This document shows positions 30,952 through 39,443 of a stretch of 64,000 nucleotides of DNA, in pieces. The translations under genes and the position numbers were made by a program. The stretch covers positions 124,001-188,000 of the forward strand of contig NZ_NBYX01000013.1 of the NCBI RefSeq assembly GCF_002099195.1, read 5' to 3'. How positions within the stretch are numbered: the first letter of the stretch is position 1; the number at the start of each line of letters is the position of its first letter. Under the pieces are notes generated by a model, which saw only the letters and a program-made list of their open reading frames with translations, had not been told where the DNA came from and did no database searches. This DNA is from Burkholderia puraquae (GTDB lineage: Bacteria > Pseudomonadota > Gammaproteobacteria > Burkholderiales > Burkholderiaceae).

Positions 30952-30990
30952 CCGCCCGTTCGCGCCGCGCTCCGCGCAGCACCGAATGAC

Positions 30991-32931
30991 ATGACACCTG
31001 CTTTCGACGAACCCACATCGGTTCAACACGCCGCGACCCTGTGCCAGAACGGGCAGTTTGCCGATGCACTGTCGCTCGTCGCGCCGCTGCTCGACCGGCC
31101 GGCACCGGCCGTCGCGGCGCTGCACATCGCGGCTGTCTGCGCGCTCGGCCTGAACCGGCTGGCCGACGCGGAGGCGTGGTGGCGGCGCGCGATCGACGCG
31201 ATGCCGGCATTCGAGCCGCCGTACGACGGCCTCGGCGCGCTGCTCGTGTCGCAAGGGCGCCTGTCCGACGCCGAGGCGCTCCTGCGCCGGCAGCTCGCGT
31301 CCGTCACGCCGTTGCGGGCGTCGCATCATCACCGGTTCGGCAAGGTGCTCGAAGCGCTCGGCCGGCTCGACGAAGCCGAACAGGCGCTCGGGCAGGCGCT
31401 GCTGATCGAGCCGCAGTCGGCCGAGGTGCTGACCGATCTCGGCAACCTGTTGCGCATCCTCGGCAGGCAGGCCGAGGCGGAACTCGCATACCGGCTCGCG
31501 ATCGCCGTGCGCGCCGACTACGTGCTCGCGCACGCCAATCTCGGTGCGATCCTCGTCGACATGCAGCGGCTGCCGGAAGCGGAAGCCGCCAGCCGCCAGA
31601 CGCTCGCGCTGTGCCCGGATCACGCGGAGGCGCATTACAACCTCGGCGTCGCGCTGCAGAATCTCGATCGCCTGCCGGAAGCGGAAGCGGCCTATCGCGA
31701 CGCGATACGTTGCCGCCCCGGCCTGCCGCAGCCGCACAACAATCTCGGTTGCGTGCTGCGCGCGCAGGGCCGCCACGACGAAGCGATGGCCGTCTTCGCC
31801 GATGCGCTGTCGCTCGCACCGGACATGGCCGAAGTGCACTACAACCTTGGCACCACGTTCGCGCATGCCGGCCGCCACGACGACGCCGAACGCGCGTACC
31901 GCCGCGCGCTCGAGCTGCGTGCGGACTATGGCGACGCGCGTTTCGGCCTGGCGACGCTGCTGCTCGGCCTTGGTCGGTTCGACGAAGGCTGGCGGCGCTA
32001 CGAGTCGCGCTACGAGCAATCGGCTTTCGTGCATCGCCGGACCCGCGAGGTGTTGCTGTGCGCGCAATGGCAGGGCGAGCCGCTCGCTGGCAAGACGCTG
32101 CTCGTCTGGCAGGAAGATGGCCTGGGCGACATGCTGCAGTTCAGCCGCTATTTCGCGGAATTCAGGGCGCGGCACGCGGCGCGCGTGGTGTTCGCGTGCC
32201 AGCCCGCGCTGCATCGGCTGATGGAGACGGTCGACGGCGTCGACGTGGTGCTCGATCATGAGGCGGCGACCGCACAGGCGGCGCAGTTCGATTACTGGAC
32301 GAGCCTGTTGAGCGCACCGATGCACGCGGGCACGACGCTCGACACGATTCCGCCTCCGGTGCGGCTCGCGCCCGATCCGGCTCGCGTCGCGCACTGGCGC
32401 GCGCGTCTCGATGCGCTGCCGGCCGGCCCGCGCGTCGGCCTCGTGTGGAAAGGCAACCCGAAGCATCACAACGATGCGCACCGCTCGCTGCCGTCGCTCG
32501 CGTTGCTGACGCCGCTATGGAGCGTGCCGGGCGTGAATTTCGTGAGCCTGCAGAAGGGGCAGGGCGAGGACGAGGCGCGTCGGCCGCCGGGCGGCCTGCC
32601 GTTGCTGCACCTGGGCTCGGAGCTCGACGATTTCGCGGATACGGCCGCGATCGTCGCGCAACTCGATCTCGTCGTGTGCGTTGATACGTCGATCGCGCAT
32701 CTGGCCGCATCGCTCGGCAAGCCTTGCTGGGTGTTGCTGCCGAATCAGGACGTGGACTGGCGCTGGATGCACGACCGCGACGATTCGCCGTGGTATCCGG
32801 GCACGGTGCGGTTGTTCCGCAGAGGACGCGACGACAACTGGATCCAGGTGGCGGAGCGCCTGCGCGAGGCGTTTGCCGCGTATTTCGCGGCCGGTCGCAT
32901 GACGGCGGACGAGACTGTACATACCGCCTGA
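30991..32931 (+). CDS. TPR protein fused to a GT9-like glycosyltransferase domain
   Basis: 646 residues. Residues 1 to about 330 are nine or so tetratricopeptide repeats, e.g. AEVLTDLGNLLRILGRQAEA and AEVHYNLGTTFAHAGRHDDA. The remaining half is a Rossmann-like domain ending in a heptosyltransferase-type donor block: GLVWKGNPKHHNDAHRSL and CVDTSIAHLAASLGKPCWVLL. Such TPR-GT9 fusions are seen in glycosylation clusters of flagellin and other surface proteins. The TPR part would recognise the protein acceptor. It starts 39 bp after the acyltransferase gene and is likely co-transcribed with it. Confidence 0.87.
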   Translation: MTPAFDEPTSVQHAATLCQNGQFADALSLVAPLLDRPAPAVAALHIAAVCALGLNRLADAEAWWRRAIDAMPAFEPPYDGLGALLVSQGRLSDAEALLRRQLASVTPLRASHHHRFGKVLEALGRLDEAEQALGQALLIEPQSAEVLTDLGNLLRILGRQAEAELAYRLAIAVRADYVLAHANLGAILVDMQRLPEAEAASRQTLALCPDHAEAHYNLGVALQNLDRLPEAEAAYRDAIRCRPGLPQPHNNLGCVLRAQGRHDEAMAVFADALSLAPDMAEVHYNLGTTFAHAGRHDDAERAYRRALELRADYGDARFGLATLLLGLGRFDEGWRRYESRYEQSAFVHRRTREVLLCAQWQGEPLAGKTLLVWQEDGLGDMLQFSRYFAEFRARHAARVVFACQPALHRLMETVDGVDVVLDHEAATAQAAQFDYWTSLLSAPMHAGTTLDTIPPPVRLAPDPARVAHWRARLDALPAGPRVGLVWKGNPKHHNDAHRSLPSLALLTPLWSVPGVNFVSLQKGQGEDEARRPPGGLPLLHLGSELDDFADTAAIVAQLDLVVCVDTSIAHLAASLGKPCWVLLPNQDVDWRWMHDRDDSPWYPGTVRLFRRGRDDNWIQVAERLREAFAAYFAAGRMTADETVHTA

Positions 32932-33030
32932 AGTGACGGCGCGCGCCGCGTGCGCATGACAGCGCGTCATACTGCGGGAAGCGCGGCAATGGCAACGCCG
33001 CCCCTGCTTTTCAGATCAATCGAGGCCCTC

Positions 33031-33693
33031 GTGGAAAACATTGTCATCGTCGGCTCGTCCGGTCACGCAAAGGTTGTGATCGACATCGTCGAACAGGCCG
33101 GCCGGTACCGGATCGCCGGGCTGATCGATTCGTTCCGGTCACGCGGCGAGGAGACGCTCGGCTATCCGGTGCTGGGCACCGAGCAGGACCTGCCGCATCT
33201 GATCGACTTGCACGGGGTCGCCGGGCTGCTGGTTGCGATCGGCGACAACCACGCACGCGAGAAAGTGACGACCGATCTCGCGGCCCTCGTGCCCGGCTTG
33301 CCATTTGTGTCGGCGGTGCATCCGGCCGCGTGCGTCGGCAAAGCGTCGACGATCGGCGCGGGCACGGTCGTGATGGCCGGCGCGGTGATCAATCCGTGCT
33401 GCACGATCGGCAGCGGATGCATCGTCAACACGAATGCGTCGCTCGACCACGATGGCGTGATGGCGGATTTCTCGAGTCTCGCGCCGGGCGTGGTCACCGG
33501 CGGAAACTGCCGGATCGGCCATGGCGCGGCGATCGGCCTCGGCGCGATGCTGCGGCACCGGATCGCGGTGGGCGAGCACAGCGTCGTCGGGGTGGGCTCG
33601 GTCGTATTGCACGACATCGAGCCGTACACGGTCGCGTACGGCAATCCGGCCCGCCGGGTCCGCGCGCGCGCGGCCGGCGAGCGTTACCTGTAG
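33031..33693 (+). CDS. PglD/NeuD-like sugar O/N-acyltransferase
   Basis: 220 residues from GTG at 33031, chosen because GAGG stands 5 nt before it and the protein then begins at the family start ENIVIVGSSGHAKVV; ATG at 32989 would add 14 residues. An N-terminal Rossmann-like domain with GSSGHAKVV is followed by a left-handed beta-helix (SAVHPAACVGKASTIGAGTVVMAG), with the catalytic His in TNASLDHDGVMADFSS. The family acylates 4-amino sugars (PglD: UDP-4-amino-bacillosamine precursor; NeuD: sialic acid). Beside a DegT aminotransferase, N-acylation of a 4-amino-4,6-dideoxyhexose is the natural prediction. Confidence 0.9.
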   Translation: MENIVIVGSSGHAKVVIDIVEQAGRYRIAGLIDSFRSRGEETLGYPVLGTEQDLPHLIDLHGVAGLLVAIGDNHAREKVTTDLAALVPGLPFVSAVHPAACVGKASTIGAGTVVMAGAVINPCCTIGSGCIVNTNASLDHDGVMADFSSLAPGVVTGGNCRIGHGAAIGLGAMLRHRIAVGEHSVVGVGSVVLHDIEPYTVAYGNPARRVRARAAGERYL

Positions 33694-33703
33694 ACGTCGC
33701 GCG

Positions 33704-34846
33704 TCAGCGCGCGATCAGCTCGACGATACGGCGGACCATGTCGTCGGTGAGTGCCGGGTAGATCGGCAGGCACAGCACCTTGCGCGCGGCTTCGGTGGCG
33801 ACCGGCAGGTTGTCGCGGTTGGCGGACGGCAGCCCACGGTACATCGGGAATTCCGAAATCAGCGGATGGAAGTAGCGGCGCGCATACACGTCGAAGCTGC
33901 GCAGCTTCTGGTACAGCGCATCGCGGTCGATCGGATAGTCTTCGTCGACGAGGATCGCGAAATACGCGTGGTTCGCGACGGTCTGGTCGCCGAGCGGCAC
34001 GCAGCGGATGCCGCGCACGTCGCTCAGCAGCGTGCGGTACAGCGTGTCGATTTCGCAGCGGCGCGCGAGTGCGCCGTCGATGTGCTGCAACTGCAGCATC
34101 CCGAAGGCGGCATTGATCTCGCTCATCTTGCCGTTGATGCCGGGCGCGACGACCGTGACTTCGTCGACGAAGCCGAAGTTCTTCAGGTGGTCGATCCGCT
34201 GCTTGGTCTTCGCGTCCGGGCAGATGATCGCACCGCCTTCGAACGTGTTGAACACCTTCGTCGCGTGGAAGCTCAGCACCGACAGGTCGCCGTGGGTGAG
34301 CACGCTGCCGCCGGCGTTCTGCACGCCGAACGCATGCGCGGCGTCATAGATGACGCGCAGGTTGTAGTTGTCGGCGATCTTCTGGATCGCGTCGACGTCG
34401 CACGGATTGCCGTAGCAGTGCACGGGCATGATCGCGGTGGTCTGCGGCGTGATCGCCGCCTCGATGCGCGCGGGGTCCAGGTTGAGCGTGCCGGGCGTGA
34501 CGTCGACGAATACAGGCTTGATGCCGTTCCACAGCAGCGAATGCGCGGTGGCGACGAACGAATACGGCGTCGTGATCACTTCGCCGTTGATGCGCAGCGC
34601 CTGCAGCGCGGTGACGAGTGCGAGGGTGCCGTTCGCGAACAGCGACAGATGCGGCACGCCGAGATACTCGCACAGCGCGCGCTCGAACTGCTGGTGGAAC
34701 GGGCCGCCGTTGGTCAGCGTGCGGCTCTCCCAGATCTTCTCGAGGTACGGCAGGAATTCATCGAGCGGCGGCAGGTGCGGCTGCGTGACATAGATGCGTT
34801 CGTGCGGCAGTTGCGCGACGGACGACGCGGGCAGGCTGGCGGTCAT
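33704..34846 (-). CDS. DegT/DnrJ/EryC1/StrS sugar aminotransferase
   Basis: 380 residues from ATG at 34846 (the same frame runs on to 35710 inside the next gene and is not coding there). A PLP fold-type I enzyme: YDAAH with the cofactor Asp168 and SFHATKVFNTFEGGA with PLP Lys197 are diagnostic. Enzymes this size in the VioA/FdtB/DesI group transfer an amino group to the 4-keto (or 3-keto) position of NDP-6-deoxyhexoses. It is convergent with the PglD-like gene (10 bp between stops) and follows the GT41 gene by 29 bp, so it is in a leftward unit with it. Regiospecificity cannot be told from sequence. Confidence 0.93.
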   Translation of the reverse strand: MTASLPASSVAQLPHERIYVTQPHLPPLDEFLPYLEKIWESRTLTNGGPFHQQFERALCEYLGVPHLSLFANGTLALVTALQALRINGEVITTPYSFVATAHSLLWNGIKPVFVDVTPGTLNLDPARIEAAITPQTTAIMPVHCYGNPCDVDAIQKIADNYNLRVIYDAAHAFGVQNAGGSVLTHGDLSVLSFHATKVFNTFEGGAIICPDAKTKQRIDHLKNFGFVDEVTVVAPGINGKMSEINAAFGMLQLQHIDGALARRCEIDTLYRTLLSDVRGIRCVPLGDQTVANHAYFAILVDEDYPIDRDALYQKLRSFDVYARRYFHPLISEFPMYRGLPSANRDNLPVATEAARKVLCLPIYPALTDDMVRRIVELIAR

Positions 34847-34875
34847 GATGGTCTCTCTCGATCTTGACGTGAGGT

Positions 34876-37218
34876 TCAGGCCTTGGCCGCGGCCTGTGCG
34901 GTAGCCATGTCGTCGAATAGCGGCGTGTCGAATGCGGTGGCAGGCTCTCCCGCGCACCAGCGAGTCCACATCGTGCGCAGCGCCGACGACAGCCCGGCCG
35001 CGACGACAGCCGGCCGGAACGCGGCGGATTCCCCGCAGCGCGCTCGCAGGCCGGCGCGAAGCGCCTGCAACGCGGCGGTGTCGCGGCTGAGCGCCAGCGC
35101 CTTCGCGACGAAATCGTCCTCGTCCGTCGCGATGTACGCGTCGAGCCCGACGTGCTGCAGCCAGCCCGCGCTCCCGCGCCCGGCCATCGTCGCGCCGGGG
35201 ATCGTCACGGTAGGCACGCCCATCCACAGCGCATTCAGCGTAGTCGTCGAACCGGTGTACGGGAACGCGTCGAGACAGAGGTCGACGCCGTGATGTTGCT
35301 GCATGTAGACGGGGATGTTCGAGCGCCGGTGGAACGTCAGGCGGCTGGCATCGATGCCGGAGGCTGCGAACCATTCGGTCAGCGTCTGCTGGTCGCCGTT
35401 GCTGCCGATCGCGCCGAGCGCCATGCGAGCGGTCGGGGCCGCGTGCAGCACGCGCGCCCAGACCTCGATCACGTGCGGGCTCAGCTTGTTCAGGCGGTTG
35501 AAGCTGGCGTACGTCGTATAGCCGTTGTGCAGCGCCGGCAGCACGTTGACGGGCGGACAGTTCGGCGGCGGCATGAACGGTGCGATCGCGGGCAGCCGCA
35601 CGATCTGCTCGACGAACTGGTCGTCGAATGCGCCGTGCGGCGCGACGAAACGGTCCGTCAGGTAGTAGTCCATCTGACTGAGGCCGGTCGTGGCCGGATA
35701 GCCGATCCACGACGCCTGAACCGGCGCCGCGCGCTGCGCCAGTGCGACGAGCCGGTTGCGGCCGGTATGGCCCGACAGGTCGATCACGATGTCGATGCCG
35801 TCGTTGCGTACGCGTTCGAGGAAGGCCTGGTCGCTCATGCCGGTGACGTTGCGCCAGGTCGTGGCGTGGGCCTTGAAGCGATCGGTCGTGTGATCTTCCT
35901 CGAAGTGATTGTGATAGAAGTGCATCGCAATGCCGGGATCGGTCGCGAGATGCTCGATCACGGGCACCGCGTAGGAGGCGACCGCGTGGCTGAACAGGTC
36001 GCCCGACACGAAGCCGACCTGCAGCTTGCGCGCCGGGTCGCGCGGGTTCGAGAACACGGCCGCGCGCTTGCGCTTGTGGTTGTCGTAACGCTGGCCGAAC
36101 TTGCGGTGTTCCTCAACGAGCGTTTGCGGACCGAAGTCGCTGCTGTGCGCGATACAGAACAGCATGCTGCTGTGGGTGACGCTGTCGGTCGGGTTGATTT
36201 CGATCGCGCGTTTCAGCCAGCCTATCGCTTCCTGTGTTGCTCCCAGCTCGAGCAGCACGAAGCCGAGCGTGCCGCATGGCGCGGCGACGCCGGGTGCGAG
36301 CTCGACCGCGCGTCGGCAGGCTGCGATCGCTTCATCCGTGCGGCGCAGCGCGAGTAGCACGAGACCGCAAATCCGCATTGCCTCCGGGTGATCGGGCTGA
36401 AGCTGGAGCAGGCGCTTGCACTGCTCGTCGGCTTCCGCGAGACGGTTCATCACCCGCAGCGTATCGGCGAGCAGGATGCGCACGAGCACTTCATCCGGCA
36501 GCAATTCGACCGTGCGAAAGCCGGCCTCGATCATCTCCGCGAAGCGGCCTTCCCGGTGATGCGATGCGGACAGCGCGCGCCAGCATGCGCCGTCTTCCGG
36601 GTAGTCGGCGACCAGTTGCCGCGCAAGCGCGGTGGCTTCAGCGTGCTTGTTCTTGTCGAACAGCGCCGCATGCTTTTGCAGCAGAGCCTGATTGGGGCGA
36701 CGGACAGGCTTGCCGGAGTCGCTCTGCCCGGCCGGGCCGGCTGCGGTTTCCAGGACGATCGCCGTGTCGATGCCGCTCGGGGCGACCGCTGCAGTCGCGA
36801 GCACGATGTCGGGCGACGCCAGTTGCGCGATCAGCCCGTTGAGCGCCGGGCCGTGCACGCCGCGCTGCTGCGCGATTTCGACCGCGATCCACGCGGCGGC
36901 CGTTTGCCCGCTGCGATGCAGCGCGTGAATGTAGCTGACCCAGTAGTAGCCGTTGTCCGGACTTGCGCCGATGGCGGCTTCGAAATGCGGCACCGCGTCA
37001 GCCGATTGGTCTGTATCGACCATCAGCACCGCGAGGTTGTAGTGTGCATCTGCATGCGTGGGCACCGCGTCGAGGATGGCCTCGTACAGCGCCCGGGCGT
37101 CGTCGAACGCGCCGCTGCGCTGGCGCTCGAGCGCGTTGTCCATGACGAGCGCAATGTCCTGCGCAAGCTGCTGTTCAGGCGTGAGCGCGGTGGAAGCGGG
37201 CAGTTCGGTCGAGAACAT
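34876..37218 (-). CDS. TPR-containing OGT-like (GT41) protein O-glycosyltransferase
   Basis: 780 residues. Residues 1 to about 330 contain tetratricopeptide repeats; about 385-770 is the bipartite catalytic domain of O-GlcNAc-transferase (GT41) relatives: LQVGFVSGDLFSHAVASY, DIVIDLSGHTGRNRLVALAQ, APVQASWIGYPATTG, DYYLTDRFVAP, and FPYTGSTTTLNALWMGVPTV with the nucleotide-sugar site. Such enzymes modify Ser/Thr of intact proteins. Its place beside fliT-fliD-fliC strongly suggests flagellin is the acceptor. The terminator at 37361 separates it from the flagellar operon, so it has its own promoter or depends on read-through. Start ATG at 37218. Confidence 0.9.
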   Translation of the reverse strand: MFSTELPASTALTPEQQLAQDIALVMDNALERQRSGAFDDARALYEAILDAVPTHADAHYNLAVLMVDTDQSADAVPHFEAAIGASPDNGYYWVSYIHALHRSGQTAAAWIAVEIAQQRGVHGPALNGLIAQLASPDIVLATAAVAPSGIDTAIVLETAAGPAGQSDSGKPVRRPNQALLQKHAALFDKNKHAEATALARQLVADYPEDGACWRALSASHHREGRFAEMIEAGFRTVELLPDEVLVRILLADTLRVMNRLAEADEQCKRLLQLQPDHPEAMRICGLVLLALRRTDEAIAACRRAVELAPGVAAPCGTLGFVLLELGATQEAIGWLKRAIEINPTDSVTHSSMLFCIAHSSDFGPQTLVEEHRKFGQRYDNHKRKRAAVFSNPRDPARKLQVGFVSGDLFSHAVASYAVPVIEHLATDPGIAMHFYHNHFEEDHTTDRFKAHATTWRNVTGMSDQAFLERVRNDGIDIVIDLSGHTGRNRLVALAQRAAPVQASWIGYPATTGLSQMDYYLTDRFVAPHGAFDDQFVEQIVRLPAIAPFMPPPNCPPVNVLPALHNGYTTYASFNRLNKLSPHVIEVWARVLHAAPTARMALGAIGSNGDQQTLTEWFAASGIDASRLTFHRRSNIPVYMQQHHGVDLCLDAFPYTGSTTTLNALWMGVPTVTIPGATMAGRGSAGWLQHVGLDAYIATDEDDFVAKALALSRDTAALQALRAGLRARCGESAAFRPAVVAAGLSSALRTMWTRWCAGEPATAFDTPLFDDMATAQAAAKA

Positions 37219-37360
37219 GATGAAATCTGCGGAAAGTCGGTCGATACCATTATGGGTAGCGTGCCGCCGCGCCGATGCCGCGAGGTGACGGGAAAAGCCG
37301 GGTTAGTTTGGCCGATTGAACGGTCGGCCGAAGCAGGGGAGGCGCGGTTGGTGGCATCCC

Positions 37361-37387
37361 AAAAAAAACGCCCGCACGAGGCGGGCG
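37361..37387 (-). terminator. Intrinsic terminator after fliT
   Basis: On the minus strand CGCCCGC-CTCGT-GCGGGCG is followed by eight T. It ends leftward transcription coming from fliC-fliD-fliT, about 100 bp after the fliT stop and 140 bp before the GT41 start. Confidence 0.92.
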
Positions 37388-37484
37388 GAGGCGAACGAGC
37401 ACGCCCTCACATCAGCGTGTAGTTCTTGTTGTCAGGTTGGTGCGCTGGCGCTGGCGCCGGCAGTGGCGCGGCGCCAGGCGCGCG

Positions 37485-37784
37485 TCAGCGGCTCGCGACG
37501 CTCTGGTACTGGCCGACGGCCTGCACGCGGCCCATCGCCGCCTGGTATGCGTCGGTCAGCTCCTGCTGCGCGCGTTGCGCGTCGGCGAAGATGCGTTCGT
37601 TGCTGGCCTGGATCCGGCGGATCGCGGCGATGCCGGCCGGCGGCTGGTCGGCCGCGAGCGACGCGACGAGCGGCTCGCGTATGTCGACGAGGCGGGCCGC
37701 CTCGATCCAGTCGGCCATCGTGGCCGCATGCTCGATCGCGTCGGTGAGCGCGTCGAGCTGGGCGATCAGTTCGGTCTGTTGCAT
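37485..37784 (-). CDS. fliT: Flagellar protein FliT (FliD export chaperone)
   Basis: 99 residues, all helical, starting MQQTELIAQLDALTDAIEHAA. Sequence conservation in FliT is low, but the length, the N-terminal helix pair and the position immediately after fliD (24 bp) are those of FliT, the cytosolic chaperone for the filament cap. In enterics FliT also restrains FlhDC, whose genes lie 10 kb away here. The assignment leans on context. Confidence 0.8.
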   Translation of the reverse strand: MQQTELIAQLDALTDAIEHAATMADWIEAARLVDIREPLVASLAADQPPAGIAAIRRIQASNERIFADAQRAQQELTDAYQAAMGRVQAVGQYQSVASR

Positions 37785-37808
37785 CGTGGCTCTCCTGTCG
37801 GCTGCCGG

Positions 37809-39311
37809 TTAGCCCTTGTTGTTCGACAGCGCGCCGGCGCTGTTCGTGCCGCCGAACAGTTGCGTCAGGTACTGCGAGTTGCTGTTCATCGTCGCCATCA
37901 GCGAGTTGAGCGCGGTGAACTGCGCTTGGTACTGGCTGGTCAGCTGCGCCGCGTAGTTCGATAGGTTCGTCTGCTGCGTGGTGACGCTCTTCAGGTCGTT
38001 GTTGAGCGCCGTCGTGCGGGCAGAGATCAGCCCGTTCGTCTGCGTGTAGTTTGTGATGTCGGCCGTCAGCTGCTGGCCGATCCCGTTCGTCGAATTGAAC
38101 AACGACGCGACGCCCGTCGGGTTGCTCTGCAGCGCGGTGTTGAGCGCCGTATTGTCGACCTGCAACGTGCCGTCGGCCTGCAGCGTGACGCCGATCGACG
38201 CGAGGTTGACCGTCGAGCCGCTGCCTTTCACGCCGCTCGCGACGACCGATGCGAGCGCGTTGCGAATCGTGTTCAGCGTCGAGTCGCCGAGCAGCGGGCC
38301 TTGCGACGACGCGCCGGACGTGAAGCTCGACAGCGAGCCCATCGTCGTGACGAGCGTGTTGTAGAGCGTCACGAAGTTGTTGATTGCGGAGGCCTGGCTC
38401 TTCGTGTCGGTGGCGACCGTCAGCGTTTGCGTCGAGCCGACTGCGGCCGAGGTCAGGTTCAGCGTGACGCCGGTGATCGCGCTCGACACGGTGTTGCTTG
38501 CGCTCGTCGCGGCGATGCCGTTGATCGTGAACGTGGCGTCCTGCGCAGCCGTGCTCTGCTTCCAGGCGGCGCTGCCGTTCGCGGACGTAAAGGTCGACTG
38601 GCCGCCCGTCGTGCTGGCCGTCGACGTGACGCCGAGGCTGGACAGGCCGTTGTCGCCGGACACGTTGCTGACCGCGACGCTGATCGCGTTCGCCGCGCCG
38701 GTCGGCGTCGAGCTGAGCACGAGGTGCGCGCCGTCGCTGCCGTTGACGACCGACGCGACGATGCCCGGGTTGCCGGTCGTGTTGTTGATCGCGGCGGCGA
38801 TGCCGGACAGCGTGTTGTTGGCGCCGTTCACGTCGACCGTGAACGACTTGCTGCCGAGCGACAGCGTCATCGTGCCGGTGCCGAGCGCCGTCGACGCGCC
38901 GAACGCGGCCGACGACAACGATTGCGACGTCGCGATCTGCGTGACGCCGACCGAATAGCTGCCGGCGACGGCGCCGGCACCCGCGGTCGCGGTCAGGCCG
39001 GTGCCGCTCGCGGTGGCGGTGAAGGTGTTCTGCAGCGAGCCGTTCGACAGCGTCGTGACGCCGGCCTGGAGTGCGCTCAGCGCCGCCGAAAGGGCGCCGT
39101 ACGCGGAAATCTGGGTGTTGTCGCTGGTCTGCTGCGCGGTGAGCGCCGCGGCCTGACCGGCGGTCTTCGCATTGACGAGTGCCGTCACGAGCGAGTTGAC
39201 GTCCATCGACGAGTTGCCGGTCGAACCGCTGATGATCGATTGGGCAGCTTGCTGCAGCGCGCTGTTGGCCGAGTTGTTGGCGGCGGTGACGGCGGGATTG
39301 ATCGTCGACAT
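37809..39311 (-). CDS. fliD: Flagellar filament cap protein FliD (hook-associated protein 2)
   Basis: 500 residues, exported without cleavage. The N-terminus contains DVNSLVTALVNAKTAGQAAALTAQ, the FliD_N coiled-coil start, and the C-terminus (LNNDLKSVTTQQTNLSNYAAQLTSQYQAQFTALNSLMATMNSNSQYLTQ region) is the FliD_C coiled coil. The centre is rich in Ser/Thr/Ala/Gly as in other surface-exposed cap proteins and may itself be glycosylated. It caps the filament and folds flagellin. It follows fliC by 132 bp that hold two strong hairpins. Confidence 0.95.
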   Translation of the reverse strand: MSTINPAVTAANNSANSALQQAAQSIISGSTGNSSMDVNSLVTALVNAKTAGQAAALTAQQTSDNTQISAYGALSAALSALQAGVTTLSNGSLQNTFTATASGTGLTATAGAGAVAGSYSVGVTQIATSQSLSSAAFGASTALGTGTMTLSLGSKSFTVDVNGANNTLSGIAAAINNTTGNPGIVASVVNGSDGAHLVLSSTPTGAANAISVAVSNVSGDNGLSSLGVTSTASTTGGQSTFTSANGSAAWKQSTAAQDATFTINGIAATSASNTVSSAITGVTLNLTSAAVGSTQTLTVATDTKSQASAINNFVTLYNTLVTTMGSLSSFTSGASSQGPLLGDSTLNTIRNALASVVASGVKGSGSTVNLASIGVTLQADGTLQVDNTALNTALQSNPTGVASLFNSTNGIGQQLTADITNYTQTNGLISARTTALNNDLKSVTTQQTNLSNYAAQLTSQYQAQFTALNSLMATMNSNSQYLTQLFGGTNSAGALSNNKG

Positions 39312-39360
39312 CGTAGTGCTCCGTGCGGCGGGTGATCCGTGAAATGCGGGGTGAAGACCT

Positions 39361-39427
39361 GGCAGCGGGGCGAAGCCCCGCGTGCCAAGCGCTTGCGGCC
39401 GGGCCGCGCGTTACGCGGGGCCCGGCC
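39361..39427 (-). other. Two hairpins in the fliC-fliD intergenic region
   Basis: GGCAGCGGGGC-GAA-GCCCCGCGTGCC (39361-39386) is a near-perfect stem, and GGCCGGGCC / GGCCCGGCC (39397-39405 with 39419-39427) is a second one. Neither has a T tract. Placed just after the fliC stop, they likely stabilise the fliC mRNA 3' end or act as a partial terminator so that flagellin is made in great excess over FliD. Confidence 0.7.
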
Positions 39428-39443
39428 GTGGGTTGCTACGCGA

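Noticed and set aside
30007..32481. 824-codon minus-strand ORF
   Set aside because: Antisense to the acyltransferase and TPR-GT9 genes, which have clear domains and coding bias.
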